Assembly (NCBI GenBank): GCA_023420415.1
Contig: JAEZWF010000026.1
Span: 78,596 to 142,595 of the forward strand
Direction of reading: 5' to 3'
Length of the DNA stretch: 64,000 bases
From: Actinomycetes bacterium
GTDB taxonomy: Bacteria > Actinomycetota > Actinomycetes > Actinomycetales > Dermatophilaceae
Of this stretch, positions 34,033 to 41,913 are shown piece by piece. The number at the start of each line of letters is the position of its first letter. The first letter of the stretch is position 1. The notes beneath the pieces are model-generated. The model saw nothing but the letters and a program-made list of their open reading frames with translations. It was not told the DNA's origin and did no database searches. A program made the position numbers and the translations under genes.

Positions 34033-34812
34033 GTGGCGAAGACTCGCAGCAGGACCCCGGCCGTCGTGGCGGTGGCCAACCAGAAGGGTGGGGTGGCCAA
34101 GACCACCTCGGTCGCGTCCCTCGGCGCCGCCTTTGCCGAGCAGGGCAAGCGGGTGCTGCTCGTCGACCTCGACCCGCAGGCGTGCCTGACGTTCAGCCTC
34201 GGCGTGGACCCGGACGAGGTGGAGGCCTCCATCAACGAGGTGCTGCTGGGGCAGGCCTCGATGGCCGACGTGCGAGTCGAGTGCGAGGACGGCGTCGACC
34301 TCGTGCCGAGCGTCATCGACCTGGCCGGCGCCGAGGCGACCCTGCTGCCCCGGCCCGGGCGTGAGTACGTGCTCAAGGGAGCTCTCGCCGAGGTGGCGGC
34401 CGACTACGACGTGGTCCTGCTCGACTGCTCGCCCAGCCTGGGCGTCCTCACCCTCAACGCGCTGACGGCCGCCCGCGGGCTCGTCATCCCCATGCCGTGC
34501 GAGATGCTCAGCCACCGCGGCGTCGGCCAGCTGCTGGACACGGTCGCCGACGTGCAGCGCATCCTCAACGCCGACCTGGAGGTGCTGGGCATTCTCCCCA
34601 CCCTGTTCGACGGTCGCAGCAACCATGCCCGCGAGGTTCTCGCCGACGTGGGGGAGCGCTACGACCTACCGGTGCTCGAGCCGCCGATCCCCAAGACGAT
34701 CCGGTTCGCGGAGGCGCCCGCGGTGGGGCGCTCGATCCTCGCGACCTCGCGCACCTCCAAGGGCGCGACGGCATACCGAGAGGTCGCCACGAGGCTCGCC
34801 CGGCAGCTCTGA
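34033..34812 (+). CDS. ParA/Soj-family ATPase, orphan
   Basis: A 259-residue ATPase with the deviant Walker A NQKGGVAKTT, VLLVDLDPQACLTF, the LLDCSPSLGVLTLNAL switch and the CEMLSHRGVGQLLDTV helix. ParA proteins form ATP-driven patterns on DNA or membranes to place cargo such as chromosomes, plasmids or protein clusters. No parB or parS-like array is near, so this is not the chromosome partition locus; its cargo is unknown. GTG 34033 has AAAGGG at good distance; GTG 34024 is an in-frame alternative. Confidence 0.88.
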   Translation: MAKTRSRTPAVVAVANQKGGVAKTTSVASLGAAFAEQGKRVLLVDLDPQACLTFSLGVDPDEVEASINEVLLGQASMADVRVECEDGVDLVPSVIDLAGAEATLLPRPGREYVLKGALAEVAADYDVVLLDCSPSLGVLTLNALTAARGLVIPMPCEMLSHRGVGQLLDTVADVQRILNADLEVLGILPTLFDGRSNHAREVLADVGERYDLPVLEPPIPKTIRFAEAPAVGRSILATSRTSKGATAYREVATRLARQL

Positions 34813-34855
34813 CCCCGTTCCTCGACCCGATTGCGTATCTCGCCAGTCGTGAATC

Positions 34856-34884
34856 TTGATTTTCAAACTACTTTCCGGTAACGT
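34856..34884 (+). promoter_or_regulatory. Vegetative promoter of the MarR gene with CAAACTAC element
   Basis: TTGATT (34856-34861), 17 bp, TAACGT (34879-34884). The spacer contains TTGATTTTCAA and CAAACTAC; the complement GTAGTTTG recurs in the promoter of the TasA-like gene (about 35557-35564), so both may bind the same MarR protein. Confidence 0.6.
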
Positions 34885-34913
34885 CAGTGGTTCCCTTCAG
34901 GAAGGAATCACCC

Positions 34914-35408
34914 ATGCCCAGGACGTCGCGCCCCCAGACGGGGGAGGCGCCGGCGCCAGTGCCAGGCTCCCACTCCGAAGAGCTCTTGCTGCTCATCGAC
35001 CGGCTCGGTCGGCTCAGCATGGCCAACGAACGCATGCGTGCCACGTTGGCCAAGGAGCTGGACATGTCGCTGCACGAGCTCAACGCGCTCATCTATGTCG
35101 AGTACGAGCGGCACATCACTCCCAAGGCGCTGGCCCACAACCTCTCCCTGAGCACCGGGTCGGTCACCGCGCTCGTGGACCGGATGGTCGACAGCGGTCT
35201 GGTTATGCGGAATCCGCACCCCAACGACCGTCGCAGCGTCCTGCTGAGCCTCACGCCCAAGGGTTCCCAGGTCATCGAGTCGATCGTCGACCGCTATGCC
35301 CGCACCACGCTGCGCTCCATGCAGGCCGCCGACCCCACCCAGATCCGTCGCGCCACGGCTCTCGTCGAGCACCTGGTGTCTGCGATGGACGAGGAGGAGG
35401 CGTCCTGA
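34914..35408 (+). CDS. MarR-family transcriptional regulator of the surface-protein locus
   Basis: A 164-residue winged-helix protein: MSLHELNALIYVEYERH, the HTH ITPKALAHNLSLSTGSVTALVD, and the wing VMRNPHPNDRRSVLLSLTPKG, flanked by dimerisation helices. The ATG at 34914 follows GGAAGGAA. A strong terminator ends the gene (35455-35486), and the TasA-like gene has its own promoter with a related element. It probably regulates itself and the downstream secreted-protein genes; the signal is unknown. Confidence 0.9.
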   Translation: MPRTSRPQTGEAPAPVPGSHSEELLLLIDRLGRLSMANERMRATLAKELDMSLHELNALIYVEYERHITPKALAHNLSLSTGSVTALVDRMVDSGLVMRNPHPNDRRSVLLSLTPKGSQVIESIVDRYARTTLRSMQAADPTQIRRATALVEHLVSAMDEEEAS

Positions 35409-35454
35409 CGCCCTGCTGACATCGTCCTGCGGACGGCCCGGCCGGCCGTGCCTG

Positions 35455-35486
35455 ACGCCCCCGAACCGCGTGCGGTTCGGGGGCGT
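35455..35486 (+). terminator. Intrinsic terminator behind the MarR gene
   Basis: A perfect 15 bp inverted repeat (ACGCCCCCGAACCGC and complement) with a 2 nt spacer, followed by TTCTG. It separates the MarR transcript from the TasA-like gene. Confidence 0.8.
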
Positions 35487-35559
35487 TCTGCGGTGGGACG
35501 GGCGACTGGTTGCGGCGCGCAACAGTAGTTCACAATCCAAACAACTCAGAATCAGAGTA

Positions 35560-35591
35560 GTTTGACAAACGAGTTACTTGGTCTCTAAAGT
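35560..35591 (+). promoter_or_regulatory. Strong vegetative promoter of the TasA-like gene with palindrome
   Basis: TTGACA (35562-35567), 18 bp, TAAAGT (35586-35591). The palindrome GTTTG-A-CAAAC (35560-35570) overlaps the -35 box, a good repressor site, and the upstream AGTAGTTTG matches the MarR promoter element in complement. Confidence 0.7.
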
Positions 35592-35651
35592 CTTCGACAG
35601 CGCCGGAGAAGCCGGCACACCAACCGCACAGCATCCGAAGGAAGACAGACC

Positions 35652-36224
35652 ATGAACGCCACCCCCTCCCGCAAGTTCGCCCGGATCGCCCCCTGGGTCG
35701 CCGTCCCCGCCGCGCTCGTCCTGAGCGGCGTCATCGTCGGCCAGGCCTCCTACTCGGCCTTCAGCGGCCAGACCGACAACTCCGGCAACAACTGGGCCAC
35801 GGGCACGGTCAACCTCACCGACGACGACAAGGGCGAGGCGCTGTTCGTCGCGAAGAACATGAAGCCCGGTCACAAGTGGGAGAAGTGCATCACCGTCACC
35901 TCCAACGGCTCGCTGCCCGCCACCGTCAAGCTCTTCGCCGAGGACGCCACGGCCACCAACGCCCTCGACTCGCACATCACGCTCAAGATCGCCCAGTCGG
36001 CTGCCTGCGGCACCGCCGGCACGACGATCTTCGAGGGGTCGATGGACAAGTTCGCCAAGGACCACTCGGCGTTCGCCAACGCAGCCGGCAGCTGGGAGAC
36101 CGACGGCACGGCCGGGGAGAAGCAGGCCTACACGATCGGCTTCGTCTTCTCGCCCGACGCCCCGAACAGCACCCAGGCCAGCACCGCTTCGCTGGGCTTC
36201 ACCTGGGAGGCCCAGAACAAGTGA
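35652..36224 (+). CDS. TasA/camelysin-like secreted protein with SipW-dependent signal
   Basis: A 190-residue exported protein: basic N-terminus, hydrophobic segment at residues 14-34, then SYSAFSGQTDNSGNNWATG, the mature-start pattern of SipW-dependent proteins (AFS-x-T-x-N-x-GN). The mature part is a small beta-sandwich with two cysteines (KCITV, AACGTAG) likely bridged. TasA in Bacillus forms biofilm fibres and camelysin/CalY is its relative. The signal peptidase that should cleave it starts in the GTGA overlap. A strong promoter with palindrome drives it. Fibre formation here is inferred. Confidence 0.82.
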   Translation: MNATPSRKFARIAPWVAVPAALVLSGVIVGQASYSAFSGQTDNSGNNWATGTVNLTDDDKGEALFVAKNMKPGHKWEKCITVTSNGSLPATVKLFAEDATATNALDSHITLKIAQSAACGTAGTTIFEGSMDKFAKDHSAFANAAGSWETDGTAGEKQAYTIGFVFSPDAPNSTQASTASLGFTWEAQNK

Positions 36225-37534
36225 CCCCCTCGACCTGGTCGGGCCTGACCCTCGTCGTGCTGGCTCGTACGGTGCTGTGCACCGTGCTGGGCCTCGCGGT
36301 CTGGGCCGTCGCCCCCCTCGCTCTCGGCTGGCAGCCCACCACCGTCGTCACCGGTTCGATGGCCCCGGCCATCAATGTCGGCGACGTCGTGGTGACGCGT
36401 CCGGTGCCGGGCGCGCAGGTCCGGCCCGGCCAGGTCGTCCTCGCCGCAGACCCCGACCACCGGGGTCGGCTGCGGTTGCACCGTCTCGTCGAGCGCGACG
36501 CGGGCGGTGCCATGGTCCTGCGCGGCGACGCCAACCCGCAGAACGACTCCAGCCCCGTGCGCAACGACGCCGTCCGGGGCGTCGGGGTCCTGCGGGTGCC
36601 CTGGCTCGGCCTGCCGATGGTCTGGCTGCGTGGCGGTGACGTCCTCCCGCTCGTCGCCCTCGTCGGCGGGCTGGGCCTTCTCGGCGTCGCGGCCACGGGG
36701 CGCGCGGCCCCCTCACGCCGCACCGTGACGGCACTGTCGGCAGGCATCGCCGGCTGCGCCGTCGTCGTCGCCGTGACGCTCCCGCCTGCGGCCTTCGCCG
36801 CCTTCAGTGCCCAGAGCCGCGCCGCGGGCACGTTCGAGACCGCCGTCCTCGACTACACCCAGCTGGTCCGGGGTGACCGGCCGACCGTGTTCTGGCAGGT
36901 CGACACCGACCGGCCCGAGTTCGACACGAGCGGCAACTCGACCCCCACCTACAACTACGGCCTCACCCCGCCGACGTCCCCCGGACGCCCGGGCCGCGGC
37001 ACGGCCGTCAGCTTTGCCCGTCCCTTCACCTCGATGGCGATCGACAAGCTCTACCCCGCGCCCGGGCCCGGGTCCTTCACCCTCGAGATCTGGTTCAAGG
37101 TCCAGGTGAAGGGGCAGGGCGGACGCCTCATGGGCTTCGGCAACATCCGCGAGGCCTACTCGGGCCTCTACGACCGCGAGCTCTACCTCACGACCGCGGG
37201 CCAGCTCCGGTTCGGCGTCGGCCCCTACGGGCCGCACATGATCAGCACCACCAAGACCTACGACGAGGGGGAGTGGCACCACGTCGTCGCCACCCGGGAC
37301 AAGGCGACCGGTGTCATGCAGCTCGTCGTGGACGGCGAGGTGCTGACCAGGCAGACCAGCCAGATCCAGGACTACGCGGGCTACTGGCGGGTCGGCTCGG
37401 ACAACCTCGGCGGCTGGCCCCAGGCGCCCAGCGCGACCTTCTTCCCCGGCCTCGCCGACGACATCGCCATCTACGACCGCGCCCTCACGCTCGAACAGAT
37501 CCGGGCCCACTACGCCGCCGGTCGCGCCGGGTGA
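36221..37534 (+). CDS. SipW-type signal peptidase I fused to a LamG/concanavalin-like domain
   Basis: A 437-residue fusion. Residues 1-140 are a S26B (ER/SipW-type) signal peptidase: transmembrane helix at 10-30, Ser46 in TGSMAPAINVGD and His87 in LRLHRLVE as the catalytic pair. Two more hydrophobic segments lie at about 141-160 and 169-189. The second ends AFAAFSAQSRAAGTF, which resembles the cleavage region of SipW substrates. Residues about 260-435 look like a LamG jelly-roll (SFTLEIWFKV, EGEWHHVVATRDKATG, LVVDGEVL). The enzyme would cleave the TasA-like protein and possibly its own LamG domain. GTG 36221 overlaps the upstream stop. Confidence 0.85.
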   Translation: MTPSTWSGLTLVVLARTVLCTVLGLAVWAVAPLALGWQPTTVVTGSMAPAINVGDVVVTRPVPGAQVRPGQVVLAADPDHRGRLRLHRLVERDAGGAMVLRGDANPQNDSSPVRNDAVRGVGVLRVPWLGLPMVWLRGGDVLPLVALVGGLGLLGVAATGRAAPSRRTVTALSAGIAGCAVVVAVTLPPAAFAAFSAQSRAAGTFETAVLDYTQLVRGDRPTVFWQVDTDRPEFDTSGNSTPTYNYGLTPPTSPGRPGRGTAVSFARPFTSMAIDKLYPAPGPGSFTLEIWFKVQVKGQGGRLMGFGNIREAYSGLYDRELYLTTAGQLRFGVGPYGPHMISTTKTYDEGEWHHVVATRDKATGVMQLVVDGEVLTRQTSQIQDYAGYWRVGSDNLGGWPQAPSATFFPGLADDIAIYDRALTLEQIRAHYAAGRAG

Positions 37535-37645
37535 GCGCTGGCGCAGCCGGTGGTGGGCGCGCGCCGTCCCAAGGAGGTCGTCCGAACGGGCCCCTCGTGG
37601 CCCGAACACCGTCGGGGGCGACCCTTGACCTGTCACCCTCGACGC

Positions 37646-38977
37646 GTGCCGACCCCCGACCGACGTGACCTCACCCGCCTGGCCGCGCGGACGGCATACC
37701 TCGTGCTGGTCGCGCTCGTCGTCACCCTCGCCCTGGCCACCCCGCGCCCCGCTCCCGCGGCCGCGAGCCGGGCCGGCGCACCGAACCTGACCGCGGCCAC
37801 GACCAGTGGGGTCGCCGTCGACGCCACGCGGCCCTTCAGCGCCCCGGTCTGGTCGCCACTGCGCACCCCGGCGACGATCGCCTGCGTGCGCACCAACTGC
37901 CGCGACTCAGCCGGCGGCGCCTACCACGGCTACTGGGCCGTCGACTTCGTCGGCCGCCTCGGTGACCCCGTCTACGCCGCGGGCTCGGGCATCGCGCACA
38001 TCGGAGCCCGGCAGGCCAGCTGCACGACCGACGGCACGCAGAGCGACGGCGTGTGGGTCTGGGTCGACCACGGTGGCGGCAGCGTCACGAGGTATCACCA
38101 CCTCGACACGATCAGCATCACCGAGGGCCAGCTCGTCACCCCGACGACCATGCTCGGCCGGATGGGCCGGTGGGGCGACGTCGCCCCCTGCGCCACGTCC
38201 TACCTGCACTACGAGCAGCGCGAGGGCGGCGTCAAGGGGACCCGGGTCGAACCCACGCTCCTGCGCGCCTGCGTCAACGGCGCCACGGTGAGCATGCCCG
38301 CGACCTTCGGCGGCGCACGCTCGTTCGACGCCCTGCCCAGGAACGCCTACAAGACGCCCGCGTCCACCTCGGCCTGCATCGCGACGGGGCGCACCCCCGC
38401 CAAGCCGGCCTTCACCGCCACGCGCCGCAGTGGGTCGGCCGCGCTCGCGTGGGGCACACCGCCGCCCGGTACGACTGCGGTCCGGGTCGCGACCATGCTC
38501 TGGAGCCCGAGCGTCGGCGCGTGGAACTCGCCGGTCTACAGCACGTGGTCGGGCACCGTGTCGGGCGCCACGATCACCGGCCTCACCAACGGCCGCACGT
38601 ACCGGATGCAGGTCGCCTTCCGAAATGCCGCCGGGTGGAGCGCCTGGTCGAGCGGGCGCAGCGTCATCCCCGCCACCGTGCCGTCGGTGCCCAGGGCGCC
38701 GCGGTTCCTGACCTCACCCAACCGGACCTACGTCCACTACGGCTGGTGGAAGAGTGCGGACAACGGTGCGGCCGTGTCGCGCTACGAGACCCAGGTGCGG
38801 TGCAAGTCCGGCGCCACGTACCGCCCGTGGACGACGCGCACCACGGCGCCGAGCACCTACTACTACAACCACACGGGCCTGGCGGGGTACCGCACCTGTC
38901 AGGTGCGGGTGCGCGCGGTCAACGCGATGGGCGCCAGCGGCTGGTCGGTGACGAGCACCATCACCAAGAGCGCCTGA
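37646..38977 (+). CDS. Secreted M23-like peptidase with two Fn3 domains
   Basis: A 443-residue exported protein: signal peptide at residues 1-40 (LVLVALVVTLALATPRPAPAAA), an M23/LytM domain with GAYHGYWAVDFVGRLGDPVYAA (His, Asp zinc ligands), RYHHLDTISI and SYLHYEQ (last His), then two fibronectin type III repeats (about residues 250-340 and 345-440). The final HxH of LytM is changed to LHYE, so activity is uncertain. It probably acts on or binds peptidoglycan at the surface. GTG 37646 is chosen since upstream residues are Arg-rich. It is likely part of the surface locus. Confidence 0.8.
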   Translation: MPTPDRRDLTRLAARTAYLVLVALVVTLALATPRPAPAAASRAGAPNLTAATTSGVAVDATRPFSAPVWSPLRTPATIACVRTNCRDSAGGAYHGYWAVDFVGRLGDPVYAAGSGIAHIGARQASCTTDGTQSDGVWVWVDHGGGSVTRYHHLDTISITEGQLVTPTTMLGRMGRWGDVAPCATSYLHYEQREGGVKGTRVEPTLLRACVNGATVSMPATFGGARSFDALPRNAYKTPASTSACIATGRTPAKPAFTATRRSGSAALAWGTPPPGTTAVRVATMLWSPSVGAWNSPVYSTWSGTVSGATITGLTNGRTYRMQVAFRNAAGWSAWSSGRSVIPATVPSVPRAPRFLTSPNRTYVHYGWWKSADNGAAVSRYETQVRCKSGATYRPWTTRTTAPSTYYYNHTGLAGYRTCQVRVRAVNAMGASGWSVTSTITKSA

Positions 38978-38981
38978 GCGC

Positions 38982-39015
38982 AGGTATGCCGCGTGGCTGG
39001 CCACGCGGCACACCT
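38982..39015. terminator. Hairpin made of two opposed GTATGCCG repeats between convergent genes
   Basis: AGGTATGCCGCGTGGC (38982-38997) pairs with 39000-39015 with one mismatch and a 2 nt loop. It lies between convergent genes and can serve as a bidirectional terminator without a T tract. Confidence 0.65.
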
Positions 39016-39042
39016 CACCGGTTGGGGTGGGTCGGGGTCGCC

Positions 39043-40596
39043 TCAGCCCTGGGTGGTCTCGCCGCCCGGCTTGCCACCACGGGTGCGGCGGCGGTTGCGG
39101 CTGCGACGCGGCTTGGCCGCGCCCTCGCCGGACTCGCTGCCGGACTGCGCGCGCCGACCGCCGTCGCGGCCACCACTGCGGTTGCCACCGTCACGCCCGC
39201 CGTCACGACCGCCGTCACGGCCGCCCTGGCCGCGACCGGACCGGCCGCCGCCCTGCGGGCGACGCCCGCTGGACTTGCCGGTCTCACCGAGGTCCTCGAG
39301 CTTCTCGGCGTCGAGGCCGGCGAGCTTCTGCTGCGACTTGGGCAGCCGGCCCTTGGCCTCGCGCGGGATGTCGAGCTGCTCGTAGAAGTGGTCGGAGGAG
39401 GAGTAGGTCTCCTCGGGCTCGGGGATGCCGAGGTCGAGCACCTTGTTGATGAGGCCCCAGCGCGGCATGTCGTCCCAGTCGACGAAGGTGACGGCGATGC
39501 CGGTGTTGCCCGCGCGGCCGGTGCGGCCGATGCGGTGCACGTAGGTCTTCTCGTCCTCGGGACACTGGTAGTTGACGACGTGGGTGACGTTCTCGACGTC
39601 GATGCCGCGGGCGGCGACGTCGGTGGCGACGAGGATGTCGACCTTGCCGTTGCGGAACGCCCGCAGCGCCTGCTCGCGCGCGCCCTGGCCGAGGTCGCCG
39701 TGGATGGCGGCCGCGGCGAACCCGCGCTCGGTCAGCTCGTCGGCGACCTTGGCGGCGGTGCGCTTGGTGCGACTGAAGATGATGGTCAGCCCGCGGTCCT
39801 TGGCCTGGAGCATGCGGGCGAGCATCTCGACCTTGTCCATCGCGTGGGCGCGGTAGACGAACTGCTCGATCGCCTTGACGGTGTGGGCGTTCTCCTGGTC
39901 GTCGCCCATCGCGCGGATGTGCGTCGGCTGGCTCATGTAGCGGCGGGCCAGCGCCACGACCGCGCCCGGCATCGTGGCCGAGAACAGCATCGTCTGGCGC
40001 GACCCGGGGGTCATCGCGAGCAGCTTCTCGACATCGGGCAGGAAGCCGAGGTCGAGCATCTCGTCGGCCTCGTCGAGCACGACGGTCTTGACGTGCGACA
40101 GGTCGAGGTGGCCCTGCTGGGCCAGGTCGATCAGCCGGCCCGGGGTGCCGACGACGACCTCGACACCCTTCTTCAGGGTGTCGATCTGCGGCTCGTAGGC
40201 CCGGCCGCCGTAGACGGTGAGGACGCGGATGCCGCGCTTCTTGCCGGCCCGCTCGAGGTCGCCGGCCACCTGGACGGCGAGCTCACGGGTCGGCGCCACG
40301 GCGAGGGCCTGCGGCTTGCCGGCGTAGGCGTAGGAGTCCCAGCCGTCGTCACCACGGGCGATGGTGCGGTTGAGCATCGGCACGCCGAAGCCCAGCGTCT
40401 TGCCCGTGCCGGTCTTGGCCTGGCCGATGATGTCGTGGCCGGACAGCGCGACGGGCAGGGTCATGGCCTGGATGGGGAACGGCGTGACGATGCCCGCGTC
40501 ACGCAGCGCCCCGACGATGTCGGGGTGGATGTCGAAGTCGGCGAAGGTCGTCTCGGCGGGCACGGGCTCGCTGGACGTGATGGTCTGCTCGGTCAT
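39043..40596 (-). CDS. DEAD-box ATP-dependent RNA helicase (RhlE-like)
   Basis: A 517-residue helicase with all core motifs: Q motif FADFDIHPDIVGALRDAG, AKTGTGKT, PTRELAVQV, TPGRL, DEAD, SAT, HGDLGQGAREQAL, ATDVAARGIDV and HRIGRTGRAG. The C-terminal 70 residues are Gly/Arg/Asp-rich with repeated GGRDGG units, an RNA-binding tail. It unwinds structured RNA, probably in ribosome assembly or cold adaptation. It matches the position of mycobacterial rhlE next to a ferritin-like gene. The ATG at 40596 is preferred over 40626. A leader of unknown length precedes it. Confidence 0.93.
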   Translation of the reverse strand: MTEQTITSSEPVPAETTFADFDIHPDIVGALRDAGIVTPFPIQAMTLPVALSGHDIIGQAKTGTGKTLGFGVPMLNRTIARGDDGWDSYAYAGKPQALAVAPTRELAVQVAGDLERAGKKRGIRVLTVYGGRAYEPQIDTLKKGVEVVVGTPGRLIDLAQQGHLDLSHVKTVVLDEADEMLDLGFLPDVEKLLAMTPGSRQTMLFSATMPGAVVALARRYMSQPTHIRAMGDDQENAHTVKAIEQFVYRAHAMDKVEMLARMLQAKDRGLTIIFSRTKRTAAKVADELTERGFAAAAIHGDLGQGAREQALRAFRNGKVDILVATDVAARGIDVENVTHVVNYQCPEDEKTYVHRIGRTGRAGNTGIAVTFVDWDDMPRWGLINKVLDLGIPEPEETYSSSDHFYEQLDIPREAKGRLPKSQQKLAGLDAEKLEDLGETGKSSGRRPQGGGRSGRGQGGRDGGRDGGRDGGNRSGGRDGGRRAQSGSESGEGAAKPRRSRNRRRTRGGKPGGETTQG

Positions 40597-40778
40597 GGAG
40601 TTCTCTCGATCGGGGCGCACCGGCAAAGGGTGCGGCGCGCACGCTGTGGGCCGATCGGAGGTCTTCTCAAGGGGGCGGCGGACGTCGGGTCCACCGCAGA
40701 TTCGTGCCGACCGGGCACCATTGACAGCGCGAGTCTACCGGTGCGGGGCGCCGGTCCCGACCACGCGCGGTGGTGAGG

Positions 40779-40808
40779 CGGTATGCCGCGTGCCCCCGCG
40801 GCATACCG
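40779..40808. repeat. Perfect inverted pair of GTATGCCG repeats
   Basis: CGGTATGCCGCG (40779-40790) and CGCGGCATACCG (40797-40808) with a 6 bp spacer. It lies in the region between the divergent helicase and ferritin-like genes, so it is not a simple terminator. The rest of 40597-40842 shows no gene; TAGGGT at 40830-40835 is a leaderless -10 for the next gene. Confidence 0.85.
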
Positions 40809-40842
40809 ACGCCTCACCAGGGCGCCCCCTAGGGTTGGCGCC

Positions 40843-41535
40843 ATGACGACCGAGGACTGGCTCGCTGACCCGCAGTACCGCGAGGCCGTGGGAGACCTGC
40901 TGGGCGCGCTCGCGTACGGCGAGCTCACGGCATTCATGCGCCTCGCCGCGGACGCCGACGTGTCGCCGACCCAGCCGCTCAAGGCATCGGTGGCGGCGCT
41001 CGCAGTGGGCGAGTTCCGGCACTACCAGATGCTCGTCGCGCGGCTGTCGGAGATGGGGATCGACCCGGAGGCCGCGATGGCGCCGTTCGTGGCCGCGGTC
41101 GACGCGTTCCACGAGCGCACCCGCCCGAGCACGTGGCTCGAGGGGCTCGTCAAGGCCTATGTCGGCGACGGGATCGCGACCGACTTCTACCGCGAGATCG
41201 CGGCCTATGTGGACCCCTCGACCCGCGACCTCGTCAACTCGGCGATGCAGGACGTCGGGCAGGCCGAGTTCGTCGTCAAGGTCGTGCGCGAGGCCATCAA
41301 GACCGACCCGAAGATCGCCGGCCGGCTGGCGCTGTGGGGGCGGCGGCTCGTGGGGGAGGCGCTGTCGCAGGCGCAGCAGGTCGCGGTCGAGCGGGACGCG
41401 CTCTCCTCGCTGCTCGTGGGCGGCGTGGGTGCGCCGGACCGCCCGAGCGCCGACCTCGCCGAGCTGGGCCGCATGTTCGCCCGGCTCACCGACGAGCACA
41501 CCCGTCGGATGGGACGCCTCGGCCTCGCCGCCTGA
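40843..41535 (+). CDS. Ferritin-like fold protein (MiaE-like tRNA hydroxylase domain)
   Basis: A 230-residue all-helical protein with carboxylate/His clusters of a di-iron ferritin-like bundle: ALAYGELTAFMRLA, VGEFRHYQML, YVGDGIATDFYREI and DVGQAEFVVKVV. Actinobacterial relatives are annotated as tRNA-(ms2io6A)-hydroxylase-like, but function is unproven. A TAGGGT seven bases before the ATG at 40843 indicates leaderless transcription. It is conserved beside rhlE in mycobacteria. Confidence 0.85.
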   Translation: MTTEDWLADPQYREAVGDLLGALAYGELTAFMRLAADADVSPTQPLKASVAALAVGEFRHYQMLVARLSEMGIDPEAAMAPFVAAVDAFHERTRPSTWLEGLVKAYVGDGIATDFYREIAAYVDPSTRDLVNSAMQDVGQAEFVVKVVREAIKTDPKIAGRLALWGRRLVGEALSQAQQVAVERDALSSLLVGGVGAPDRPSADLAELGRMFARLTDEHTRRMGRLGLAA

Positions 41536-41594
41536 CACGGGCGCACGAGGGGCTGCCCCAGGGACCGCACGAGGGACAGCGTGCGGCAAGCATG

Positions 41595-41631
41595 GGAAGG
41601 GCCGGCCCCCGTGCGGGGAGCCGGCCCTTCC
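41595..41631. terminator. Bidirectional terminator between the ferritin-like and GlsB genes
   Basis: GGAAGGGCCGGC (41595-41606) pairs perfectly with 41620-41631, with an inner CCCC/GGGG stem. It lies between convergent genes, followed directly by a GTATGCCG repeat. Confidence 0.8.
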
Positions 41632-41649
41632 GGTATGCCGTGTGGCGGG

Positions 41650-41913
41650 TCAGACGTTGCTGCGTCGACCCGTCACCGCACCGTAGATCGCGATGAGGAC
41701 CACCGCGACGATGATGCTGATGATCCACCGGATCCAGTCGATGCCCGACGTGGCCGCGACACCGAGGGCCGCTGCCAGGTAGTAGCCGATCAGGACCCCG
41801 AGGATGCCGAGGATGATGGTGACGATGATGCCGCCGGCCTGCTTTCCGGGCATGACCAGCTTGGCCAGTGCACCGATGATGGCGCCGGCGATGATGAGAC
41901 CGATGATCTCCAC
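41650..41913 (-). CDS. GlsB/YeaQ/YmgE family stress-response membrane protein
   Basis: An 87-residue protein with three hydrophobic helices and the family glycine pattern (IIGLIIAGAIIGALAKLVMPGK, IIVTIILGILGVLIGYYL broken across helices). These small membrane proteins are general-stress induced; their mechanism is unknown. GTG 41913 has GAGG nearby and gives MEIIGLIIAG, matching the family, while the frame is open to 42027. The 203 bp upstream (41914-42116) hold no gene. Confidence 0.88.
   Translation of the reverse strand: MEIIGLIIAGAIIGALAKLVMPGKQAGGIIVTIILGILGVLIGYYLAAALGVAATSGIDWIRWIISIIVAVVLIAIYGAVTGRRSNV

Noticed and set aside
31927..38977. Integrative element or genomic island with attachment sites
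   Set aside because: No integrase, transposase, tRNA or flanking direct repeats are visible, and GC content does not drop except at promoters.
38053..40776. A 907-codon plus-strand frame across the M23 and helicase genes
   Set aside because: It is antisense to the DEAD-box helicase and out of frame with the M23 peptidase; composition is that of a shadow frame.
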